Assembly (NCBI RefSeq): GCF_001649575.2
Contig: NC_051449.1
Span: 13,516,374-13,580,373, forward strand
Origin: Kryptolebias marmoratus
Taxonomy: Eukaryota; Chordata; Actinopteri; Cyprinodontiformes; Rivulidae
DNA length: 64,000 bases
Direction of reading: 5' to 3'
Translations under genes and position numbers: made by a program
Part shown: positions 23,681 through 34,000 of the stretch, one piece after another
Layout: each line of letters begins with the position of its first letter
Numbering within the stretch: position 1 is the first letter of the stretch
Notes under the pieces: generated by a model
Told to the model about the DNA's origin: nothing
The model's database searches: none
Seen by the model: the letters and a program-made list of their open reading frames with translations, nothing else

Positions 23681-26642
23681 TTGTCAACATCCAGTTTTAT
23701 TTAAAGACCGTGACAAATTTATTAATAGATTCCAACAAACACATCATCATCGTTACTGGCGACTGAACAAAGGGCGCGGTTATTTTAGGTCACATTTAGT
23801 TGGCACAAATCACAACAACGTACAAAAACAGCTGCTGAATTATCGCTGCACTCAGATAAATCCGTACAAGCTTATCTGCTGCAACACACAAACAAGTAGA
23901 AAATAAACTTTTATAATCATGAAAACAGTGTTTTAGCGTTTCTTCTAGCCAAGCCGCTGTCATTCAGTCATCAAATGTGCTCGGATTCTTTAAGAAAGAC
24001 TCTTTTTGGCATTTAATGATTGTCTAGGAGCTTTTCAGTTACCCTCTGATATAAAAACATGTAAATTTATCATTTTTTGGATCATTTTCTCATTTAACTA
24101 TCCTAAATTAGTTCAAATCTCGATAGGGTGAGCTGAGAACACTGGCAAGAATGTTCTGAGGCCGCCGATGTTGAACAATTTTCACATTAAGAAAACTGAA
24201 GCTGTACGGGAGTTCATGCATTCAGTCAGGAAACTTAAAACCACTTTCAGACATCTGCTGCCGCCTAAATACTCAGAGCTTCGAAACGGAGATGAGAAGA
24301 ACCCTGAAACAGGTTAGTAGAATGAGCTGCGTTAATCCTCGCTAGGCACTTCAGAGTCAGTAACCCCACTTCATTCAGCGTCCAGTCACTGCGAACCGAG
24401 AGGAGGAAATGCTGCTCACAGGCCGAGCTGTCATTACTTCTTTAAACTTAACTCTGTTATTGGCAGTTCTCTGCTCCCTGCAGATGATCGTGACAGATGT
24501 GGCGAGCTGTCGGCTAGTTGGAGCTCTACAGAGTGAGATATTCAGTGAAAGCTGAAGGAATTACTCTGATTAACACAGAATAAAAATATGTTCCTGATAC
24601 CGGAAAAGTTCAAACTTCCTTTCTGATGATTCCTTCAGCGAGGCACCTCGTCTTAGGGATGCTTTCAGTGCCGTTTTTAATCAGTCTGATGTAAACTCAA
24701 AGAAATCCCATTCTCTGATCCTGAATATGAGTCACCTTCTTTTCTTTTAAGACAACGTGTGACTAAAATAATTATTTTTTTGTCATTTCGGATCTTTTTT
24801 TTTTTTTTTAACGTTTTAAAAAGTGAGGAGGACTCACATGCAGGTTTCAGATCTGCACATGCCCTACACACGTTACAGCATTAGTACTGAAACAATCACT
24901 TTCTTTAAAAAAGAAGTTAACTATAAAACATTCGGTTTATAGTGCAGTTCAACACAATTTTCAAGATTCATAAAATTTTTCACACCACGTTATAGTGCCG
25001 CTAGGGGGCCTACTAAAAGAACGTGACGATAAATGATAATAAATCATATCTTGTGGGTTTTGTGGGTCTGATGACCCAGCACGCCTTGCGCTCCACTTGG
25101 CTCCTGTCCCGGTATGTGACGTCTAAGTATAGAAACCGACACTCTTGTCTTCAGCAGCTGTGAGCCTGCATCAATACCGTCCCAACATTAAACAGTCAAA
25201 CAGACACTCAAACGCCACGTAACAATTAGCCCAGAATTTGATCATGTGCTCAGATAAGGAGAACGTGTAATAAGGGACGCAGGGAGTTTCTTAAACGTAT
25301 CATCAGGCTGTCACCCTGACAGCAAATGGAAGACGACACTCTGTAACCGGCGACGTGCAGACGAGGATGAGTGTTTAAACCCTATAATCTCCTGCAATCC
25401 TAAATCAGGTGACAAAAAAATGAAATTAACATATTTAAAGGAGCACCTCTGAACAGTGTCAGCAGCAGCATGACTGTAAACCGTACCATGGTTGACTTAA
25501 ACGAGGCCTTTTACCGGATTATAATATGTTAAATCAGAATAAAATCCATCCTACTTAAATGTGCGGCCTGATGTGATGGTATTAACGGCCGCACTGGGCT
25601 ATTGTCGAGGAATATGTTCTGTCTGACGCGCGTTTCATCGAATTTCTCCGGGTCACTTCTTCGTTTCATGTTCAGGTTTATTCCATTAAACATCCATGCT
25701 TCAGATTCACAGACTGACACAGACTGACCAGGTTCCTTTGTTTAGTGACATTAAATCCAAATTGCCATAAATACGGTCAACAGAAATATGACAACCCCGA
25801 CGTGCCCAACTTCCTCATTCAACAAAACAAAACAGAACGCCACAAACACATCGATCTTATCAAGTGACAGACACACCCACACTGACACACCCACCACCCA
25901 AGTGTCAAGCTGCGTGCTCACTTGAACGACATTAATTTCTTCTTTCTGGCTCTTACACTACTGCTTAATGTTATTTACTCAGAACAGTGGGAGATTAAAC
26001 TTGGAAAAAAAACAATATCTGTATCGATCAACAAAAATATCTGACACTTGTTTCCTCCCCCCTACAACCTTTCAAATATCCAACGATAAATTCACAGTGA
26101 AAAGAAACAAAAGACGACACGGGACTGAAATAAAACATCATCTTTCTGCAGCCGAAGCTGCAGAGACGCTACAATCTAAGACGTGAAGTCAGGGCCGTAA
26201 CTGAGGACGCACGGATCAGAACTCGAACGGAAATCAAACCTTTGTTCACGCCACCGCTACGAACGTCTGAGGCGAGAAACACTCCAACTTTATACATAAA
26301 TCTCTTAAAATCTGCAGCAAACTCAGATTATACGCTTTGGTTTCATTGGTAGTTGTAACCAGACACATGGCCGTGTGTGTGTGTGTGTGTAAGTGTGTGT
26401 ACCTTTAAACTCCTTATAAATGCACTGAAGGGTCTGGTTTGTCAAGGGGTGGAGCATTATAATTAATGTGCACACACATAAAATGATTGATCATATTGCA
26501 CTTGACGTTATCCCCCTTCCTTAATACTAGCAACACACCCTGAGTCACTGTCAGTTTGTTTCGATCCAGAAAAAAAAAAATAAAACCCCTCCTTTAGAGA
26601 GCTTACAGGGAGCTCGTCATTCCACTCTCCTCGCTGTCAGAA
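23680..26642 (-). other. slc25a42: probable long 3' UTR of slc25a42
   Basis: The stop codon of slc25a42 is at 26643-26645. The DNA below it has little repeat content and more even base composition down to about 23690, where an AATAAA (minus strand, 23696-23701) is followed on the genomic plus-strand side by ordinary AT-rich sequence. The extent is an inference. A shorter UTR is possible because other A-rich signals exist. Confidence 0.35.
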
Positions 26643-29276
26643 CTACTGAATGTAACCCATCTGATGCAGCTTCCTCAGGAGGATCTGCGTGAGGTCAAAG
26701 GTGGTGAAGCTGATCCCCACAGCAATAGGCCCTTTGACCCAGTTCATACTGAGACCTTTGTAGAGTCCTTGGACGACCCCCTCCTCAGACACGATCTCCC
26801 TCATGGTGCCCAGGATGGTGCCGTAGGTGTGGCCCGTCACTCCTGCCGTCTGCATGCGCCGTCTCACCACGTCCAGAGGGTAGGACGCCGACTGGCCAAT
26901 GAGACCCGCACAGGCCCCGAAGGCCAGGCGCTCGAAGGAGTAGGGCTGCGAGCGGCCGCTGTGCTCTGCACGGAGGAGGAGGAGGGAGCGAAGCATGAGC
27001 ATTTCACGTGAACATGGTGCGTGCGTGTGGAGCGGAAGGTAAAAGGGCCGTGTGGTACCTGCGTGCAACTTCTTTAGTGTTTCATAAGTGAAGAAGCTGA
27101 GGCCAGCGTACGGGACGACGCCCAGTATGGTCGGGGTGAAACCTCGATACAACGTCTTCATGCCTTCTTCTCGAGAGATCCGCACAAAAACGTGCAGAAT
27201 GTTGCTGTACCTAAACAAAATAAAACGTAAACAAAATACGTTGGGTTTTTCTTGTTGTCAGAATAAAACAGATCAAAAAATCAACAATATATTTGGGTTT
27301 TCTTCATCACTTTAGCACAGTTTCTGTTTTGAAGCCATTTAAGCTCCCTGATTAACATTCGTGACGGTAAAAATGGCCTTACATTTCCTTTGGCGTTACA
27401 GCCATCCTGGCTCGCACCATGTCCAGCGGGTAGGTCAGCATGGCTGCTGTGGTCCCCGCCATCGACCCCGCCAGCAGCCTGGGGACTGGAGGCAGAGCTC
27501 TGGATCCACGAGTGAAGGAGACACACGTCAGCCTTTCTCGTTTACCACTTGACATGAAAGAGAAGTTCCGAAGCTAGCAGAAAGGCTCGACTTACTTCCC
27601 CTGGAAGCCGTAATAGCCTCCCAGCAGCCTCTTGTACTGCTCGTGGGCACAGAACTGGATGGCAGCGTACGGGATGACTCGCACCATGGTGGCAGAGTTC
27701 CCCCTCCACAAGCTGAAGAAACCATCCTTCAGGTAGGTGCGGTAGATCAGCCTGTAAGCTTCCTGCACATGCAGTGAGCACATTACATATAAATGAAGTT
27801 TCTCTTACTTTTCATGACTTTCAACTACTTCTTTTCAAGTGCTGGACCATGCATGTTTAGTTTTACAATTATTTATGCAAAACTTGTTGCTAATGTTAGC
27901 TGCAGCTTTAAGTTGATCTTAAAGAAAGGCAGACGAACGACAGGAAATCATATTCCTGGTCAGGCTTACCTTGGCAGAGAATCTGTTTGAGGACACTAAA
28001 AAGAAAACGACAACAAATGTGAACAATATAAATAATTTGGTGTCATTTAATTCACCGGCAATCTGAGAGCAAAGCGCCCCGCTCACCTTGGAAGATGATT
28101 TTAGTTCTGTCCAGCGGAGCGACAGCCGTCTTGGCCACAGCTCCGGCTAAAGCGCCCGAGAAAAGGGAGTTGAGGATGGACTGGGTGCGCTTCATGTCCT
28201 GCGCAGTCATGGAGAAATCGTTTTTAGGCTCACCGGCAGCAACAGAGTGAATCCAGTAATTCTCCCTCAATGAACAAAGTTGATCATTAAGCCAAAGTTA
28301 CAAGAAGAGAAGGACAAAAACCCTCTCCCACAGAGGAGCAAATGTCGTTAAATGAAGCGAAGTGCCCATGAAGCTGCTGAGCAGGGACCTTTTATATTTT
28401 TTATTTTATTACATACAGTCAGAGGCATAACTAGTTTTACTGAGGAGCCACATTTCAATCAAAAAGGTACAAAAATACAGAAAAAAACACTAAAACACTA
28501 CCAATGACTGCTAAAATAACAACTTTAAAGCTTCACTCACTGTTTCACTGTTTGTTGAGGTTGTTGCTTCATTTTTTTGTTCTGCCTTTAATTCTTGTGA
28601 CTAAACTGCACTATTAGCAACAAAACAATGAAAAAGCATCTCTGCATTAAGTCTGTAGCTCGCGTCATTAGTTAGTTTTTAATGATTTATAGGTTGGGTG
28701 ATAATATCATGGTATAAAAAGCTATAATAATGTGCTTATTATTAAGAATATCTATTAAAACATTTAGAATTTCTTACTACAGAAATTGTCTGGTGATATT
28801 TGTCGGGCTGTGGTGCAGAATAATTGTTTTGACGCATTAAAATGAGTGCAGCGAACTGAGAAAACGTTCTTCACTTTGCTCCGTGAATTTTATCAGGACA
28901 CAGTGAAAAGTGTCAAACATATGAGCTGAAATAAATTTCTGGATTACAAAACACAAGCAAACTTTTTTTTTTTTGCCAACAACATATTTTTATATTTTAG
29001 TTGAAAATTATTTTAAAAGTTATGTTTCACTTTTTAAATTTGTAATATTTAAAAAAAGGATTGGTGTATTTTTCTCCAAATGTGACATTATGATAATAAT
29101 AATAATAATAGTTTATTGGTCACGTATAATAATAATAATAATATCCAATCATCATTCTCTAAGTGTTGGAGGAAGGTGTATATGTGTGTCCTTGCCTCTG
29201 ATTGGCTGGAGGACGCCAGCGGCAGCACTTCTCCCTGCGTCAGTGATGCTCGCTGCTCCCGGACTCCGCTTCCCAT
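26643..29276 (-). CDS. slc25a42: SLC25A42, mitochondrial coenzyme A transporter (7 coding exons, 325 aa)
   Basis: This carrier of the mitochondrial inner membrane imports coenzyme A (and dephospho-CoA) in exchange for adenine nucleotides (established for the human protein). Coding exons, in order on the minus strand: 29196-29276, 28087-28198, 27970-27995 (26 nt), 27596-27762, 27383-27499, 27059-27210 and 26643-26965. Joined, they stay in frame for 325 codons plus TAG, against 318 aa in human. The three carrier signatures are visible: PLDRTK near residues 55-60, [10 protein letters not shown] near 152-161 and [10 protein letters not shown] near 247-256, one per repeat of about 100 residues with two membrane helices each. 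The start is the ATG at 29276 (MGSGVREQ), resembling the family's MGNGV start. A GTG just upstream in frame is not used. Exon 1 ends with a GC donor (GAG|GCAAGG). The exon 2 acceptor has a weak pyrimidine tract, so the exon 1/2 junction is the least certain. The gene lies tail-in behind armc6 on the same strand, as in human. Confidence 0.93.
27970..27995 (-). CDS. slc25a42: 26-nt micro-exon of slc25a42
   Basis: This exon encodes V-S-S-N-R-F-S-A-K, joined to GG-type phase 1 on the left and phase 0 on the right. It has a TTTTTAG acceptor and an AAG|GTAAGC donor. The peptide matches the same position in human SLC25A42 (VSSKRFSAK). It is too short to appear as an open frame, and skipping it would shift the frame. 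Confidence 0.93.
29092..29155. repeat. (AAT)n trinucleotide tracts
   Basis: Two AAT tracts (about 29092-29110 and 29127-29143) separated by a short unique piece, in intron 1 of slc25a42. Confidence 0.9.
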
Positions 29277-31425
29277 CCCCACGGACTACACACCGAGCAC
29301 GCTCATGAACTCAACCCACGGGGTGGGAGGTGGGGCGAACCACCGGGACCTGAGAGCTGCCACAAAAATAAAATAAATAAAATAAAATAAATAAAACACA
29401 AAAAAGGTCAGTTTCAGGTTAGGCTAAATTCATACTTAACTTCATGTAATATATTTAGCTGAGCGTACTCTCTTGTGACGGTCACAGAAGGAGATAAAAA
29501 CAAAGCGACTCTATGAAGAACTGCCACGTAAACAAACATGATTCCCAAGAACAGCTTCACCGCGTGCTAACTGCTTAGAATCAGAAAACAGAGCTGCGAT
29601 GAAGGACGGAGCTGAGAGCTTGTGGGTGAAAAGTGGCTGCCTGTACAAGACGAGCTCTATTCAGACGCCTCCTCTGCTGGAATATCAGATTTCAGTGTTT
29701 CCGAAACATCCCACAATCAGGACAGTCACACTCACCTGATCGGCAACAACTAGATTATCCTAAAGACAGCTAAAGTCATTTAGGTGAGCTCACCACTGTT
29801 GCAAACAAAGCCATTTGCATGTTTTTCCAATGAGCTAATCATTTCACCACACAAATCAGCCATTCATGTGACCTTTAACCCCCAACACCGGCTAATTGTT
29901 CAGTTCTGAGTGAGTGTCACAAGCAAGCAGGGATCAGAACAACTCAACTTTCAGTCACAAGCATGTCAGTTACATAAAGCTGACCTGCGTGTTGAAAATG
30001 CCCTTTGATTTATTTATTTATTTGCAGCATGAAAACCTTCGGCTGCTGAATTCTCCTTTTATTCGCTAGAGTCAAGCTGTGACTGACGCTGAGGGGGTAG
30101 CATATAGATCACGCTCGGCATCAAAACCCTGAAAACAACTGCTTGCTTTATACTGAAAGAACAAAAGCCGGAGGAAACAAAGCAGTTTGGTTTTCACGAT
30201 GAGCTGAAACTCTCAATGAATCAATGAAACCCAAGCAGCAAATTAAAGCCAGTTCTTTGTTCGCCTTCGCACTGTTATGCGGTACACCTAAACCTCGCTC
30301 ATTTCCAGGGTCACGGTGTCTCAGCTACTGAAGATGAATGCCTCTAAGCTTAAAGTCTGATGAAAATGATTAAGAAGTTGTTGTAAATTTACCCATCCGT
30401 GACTCTTTTTGCAGGACGCTGCAGGACGGCAACACGAACCAGTTCATTTTAACCGTGTGCTAAACGCAGACTTAATCCAAAATACGTGGAAGGGATGCTT
30501 TAAACCGTTTTAAATATTCTGATTTTAAAGGTGAAAGATCCAGGTTCGCTGAGTTTTGCAAATGGACATTAAGCAGCACACATGAGTGCAAACAGAGGAG
30601 CTCCTATAAAGCTGGGTAGTCAGGGCAACTAACCCTGAAAATGTGCACTTCAAGTCCAAATGTGGCCCCCTTTCAGAGCGCATTCTCTGTCCCCTCAGAC
30701 AATCGGTGCCTCCTCCAGCCTTCTTCTCTGTGCAGATCGTTTTACACTCCCTGGCTCGAAACTGCTGTGTTTTTGCTTCGTGTCTTAAAGCTCTTGTGTC
30801 TTCTCTTAGGATCTATTATATCACATGTAACTTGTGCAACAACGTGGGAAACAAACATGCAATCTTTCGACTAAGTAACGCTCTGTGCGGGTCTTCAGTA
30901 ATCTTTGGGTTAGCCATTGGCTGCTGGAAAGAGAGCAGTTAAAAGTTTATGAAAGTCTGTCAATAAGTGCACGAAAGGTTTACCGTTTAATATCTGCATT
31001 TCACCTTTATGGAAACCATTGTTCAAAAAGCTACAGAATATAAACAAAGGCAGCCTTGAAATGATTTATGCATTTATTTTCAGATCACCATCCTTTGCTG
31101 GAGCTAGACAACATAAATACTGATGAACATCTAAGTGTTTACAGTTTCATTACTCTTGTAAAGCCATTTAAGACCATATACTGTTGTTGTTTTTCTGATA
31201 TGCAACATTTTGCCATGACATACTGTTGTGTACTGTTAGATAACACGCTCAGAACATCAGGAAGTACATTTAAACTGAGTCCCACCAGATTCAGACACTT
31301 GATTAAATATTTGCACTGATCCTCCCCCAGTTTGTCTGTACTCGAATATAAAGTTGACCACTATCAAAACACAGCGAATCTGCACCAAGACGGCTCCCAG
31401 GCTTAATAAACATCGAATTTCTTAC
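29277..31425. other. probable 5' UTR intron of slc25a42; no exon seen
   Basis: Unique-looking DNA with an (AAATA)-rich tract at 29366-29400. No other coding exon is recognised. Confidence 0.4.
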
Positions 31426-31800
31426 CTTATAAACTTGACACCAGCTCGGAGGTGTCCTATGCTTTGATTTTCTCCTCTTGGTTGTTATTTCTAGCGGTCG
31501 GTGGAGTCTTTAGATGTTTCTAACTCAACAGCTGGTAGTAGAAGTAACGTAAGCTAGCTGTTAGCTTGACGCTACTTTCTTCCCTCCAGCAAAGATAATA
31601 TATTATTTAAACTATGTCGGGGGGGTTAAATGCGCTGCATTTCTTTCAGTTCTCACATCTAGCCGCCCAGCAGTGACTTCGTGTGACAGACATCACCCTC
31701 CATGCTGTTTTATCTCAGCCGTTACTACTCCTGTCAGCTACCCAGGGGCGGTTCACGTTAGCTCGACCACAGTTTGACAAGGGCGGGGCGCGGTGCATTG
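31426..31800 (-). promoter_or_regulatory. slc25a42: probable promoter and 5' UTR exon of slc25a42
   Basis: The region 31660-31850 is rich in CpG with GGGCGG boxes (about 31745 and 31785) and GCATTGTGGG near 31795. On the minus strand a good donor (AAG|GTAAGAAAT) ends a possible non-coding exon at 31426. It lies 2.1 kb upstream of the slc25a42 start codon and has no other obvious gene to serve. Confidence 0.5.
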
Positions 31801-33212
31801 TGGGGGATGGAGTCCCAGGGAGGCGGGGCGCGCCGAGATAGGTCGGTTAGAGGGGTGTGAGGAGTGGAGGACTCGAGCCTGGCAGCTTCTGAGCTTTTCC
31901 AAGAGTCGTCAGCGTCACTAAAATAAATAAGTAAATAAATCTCTTACTACGGAAACAGATAAGATTGTAAAAAGATAAGATAACTGTGCATTCAAAGTTA
32001 GAGAACCCATTGGAATTTTGCTTATTTTTGCCAAAATATGACCTAAAACAAAACAAAAATAAACATATTTAAAGCATGTTTTTACAGTAACTATAGGGAA
32101 CCTAAACAAGAAAAATACGTTTTTTAAAATACATATAAATAGCATTACTTATCTGTTGGACCAAACATGTACAACACTAAATTATGGGCAAATAAAATCC
32201 GAGTTTTTGTTTTTTTTTAAAATAGGATTTAGCACCTTCTTACAAGTCTTATTTTCAGAACATGTTTCTGGTGTTGAACAACAGAAAGCACAAAGACTTT
32301 TGAGGACCTCTGAAAAATAGTAGGTGAAAATAAAAAATAAAACATATTTTCACAAAGTTCTGACTCCACTAATCCGCAGTCAGGCAGACTCTGCACAAAT
32401 AAAGACAAATGGGAGCGGGTGGCCAAACATCAGTCCAAGAGAAAGGTATGCAGAGTCGCTCCCAAACAACAAAAGGCCTCGCTCACATTGACTCGTGGTG
32501 ATGTTTCCACCAACAGGAAAAAAGAAAACTGAACAAAGATGTGCAAAGCTGCAAGGAGAAAGGTCAAAAAGGAGCACTGCTGCCTGTCTGCAGTCTGGTA
32601 AAGCTCACAAGGACGAACAAGAAACCTGCAAAGGAAAAATGTTTTATTGAGAAATTAAACCAGATGTCAAGTTAGCTAAATTAAACACACAAGTCTTTGT
32701 GCTAAAAGGTGGCTAATACAGAGAATATTTCATGTTTCGGAAAGGCAGAGTGCCCTGAAGCAAGCGGAAAGTGAAAAAGTCAGCCAACACCCCACAGATA
32801 AAACTGCTCTCTACAGAGGGTCGGGTGGAAACTCCTCAAAGCTGAATGTCAAAAGTGATCAAGAGTAACCATAAATGTTTTACTGCTGCTTTTACTTAAA
32901 CACTCATAAACGTGTACGACTGCAGTATTAAACACCCAAACAGAATATTTTCTCACATTAGTTTAATGGGCCTCACTTTTCCAGTTTTTTTTTGTTTGGC
33001 AAATTTTCACCCACCGTACAGCATAATATTTACAGTGAGCAGTTTGTTTTTGATACCAGAATATAAAGATTAAAATATATACAATTTGACTATAAATTAA
33101 AAGATGAAAAAAAGGAAGAAGTCAAAGTATAAGACATTTAACCCCCCCCAGCTCAACAAAACTACACCAAAATGAGTCCAATTATATATATAAACATATA
33201 AAACAAAAACCT

Positions 33213-33248
33213 GTTATGTGTCTGCATAACATTATGCAGACACATAAC
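33213..33248. repeat. perfect inverted repeat, 17-bp arms
   Basis: GTTATGTGTCTGCATAA at 33213-33229 is the exact reverse complement of 33232-33248, with a 2-bp spacer. It sits just outside the proposed armc6 polyadenylation signal. Confidence 0.9.
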
Positions 33249-33589
33249 TGCATCATTTTAAAGGCCACGTCATCAGATGGTTTTATTTGTCGAACGTCCC
33301 GCTCAGATCAGCCCACCTCTACCATTATTAGTCTGACAATTCATCCCAGATTTAAGGCGACACCTCCTGCAGCCGGTAAACTTTTCCTCCAATAGGGAGA
33401 TTAGCTCCTCCCTCTTTGTTCGTCATCACCTCTATCCGGGTCACGCGCCGGCTGAACGGTAAGGAGCGGACTCGCTTGCCACACTACGCACCACGTGGTT
33501 TGTTGATGCAACCACCAAGAAAACTTGTTTTGTGTAACACACAAACAAAGCCGGGCTGTAATGGTGTCTAACATTAGTTCCACCACAAC

Positions 33590-33692
33590 TTATTTTAGGA
33601 CCCCCACCAAAAAACTAGCCACGTGCCCCCTCTCCATCACAACACTGCGCTCCCTCAGGGGTTGTGCCCCACAGTTTTAGAACCACTGATTT
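33590..33692. mobile_element. possible hAT-type transposon end fragment
   Basis: The fragment ends TTTTAGAACCACTGATTT. Read on the minus strand this gives CAGTGGTTCTAAAA, which resembles the terminal inverted repeat of hAT elements. The partner end was not found. Confidence 0.25.
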
Positions 33693-34000
33693 ACCATAAC
33701 AAAATGCAAAAACAACTTAAATTACATATTTTGAACATAAAATGTTACATATGTAAAAAAAAAACTATACAAAGTCTTTTTTTGAGTTTGTATTTCAAGA
33801 CATATTCAAACTGTCATGGGTGCTTTTTGTGATACCGATGTTGCTTTTGATCAGCAGTTTCACCGTACAGATATCTACGGCAAAGAAGCAGATTTTATCT
33901 TTATCGTGTATTGTAAATGAACGCTGTGTAGCAACGTCGCAGCATTTCATTTCATAAGTGACTAAATGTGAGTGGTGTGCGGCGATACTCCGCTCCACTC

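Larger units (their letters stand above)
31850..34000. other. intergenic DNA and probable armc6 3' UTR
   Basis: The armc6 stop is at 34001. An AATAAA on the minus strand (33282-33287) could end a 3' UTR of about 0.7 kb. The stretch also holds a perfect hairpin at 33213-33248 and a possible DNA-transposon end near 33690. Nothing coding is recognised. Confidence 0.4.
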
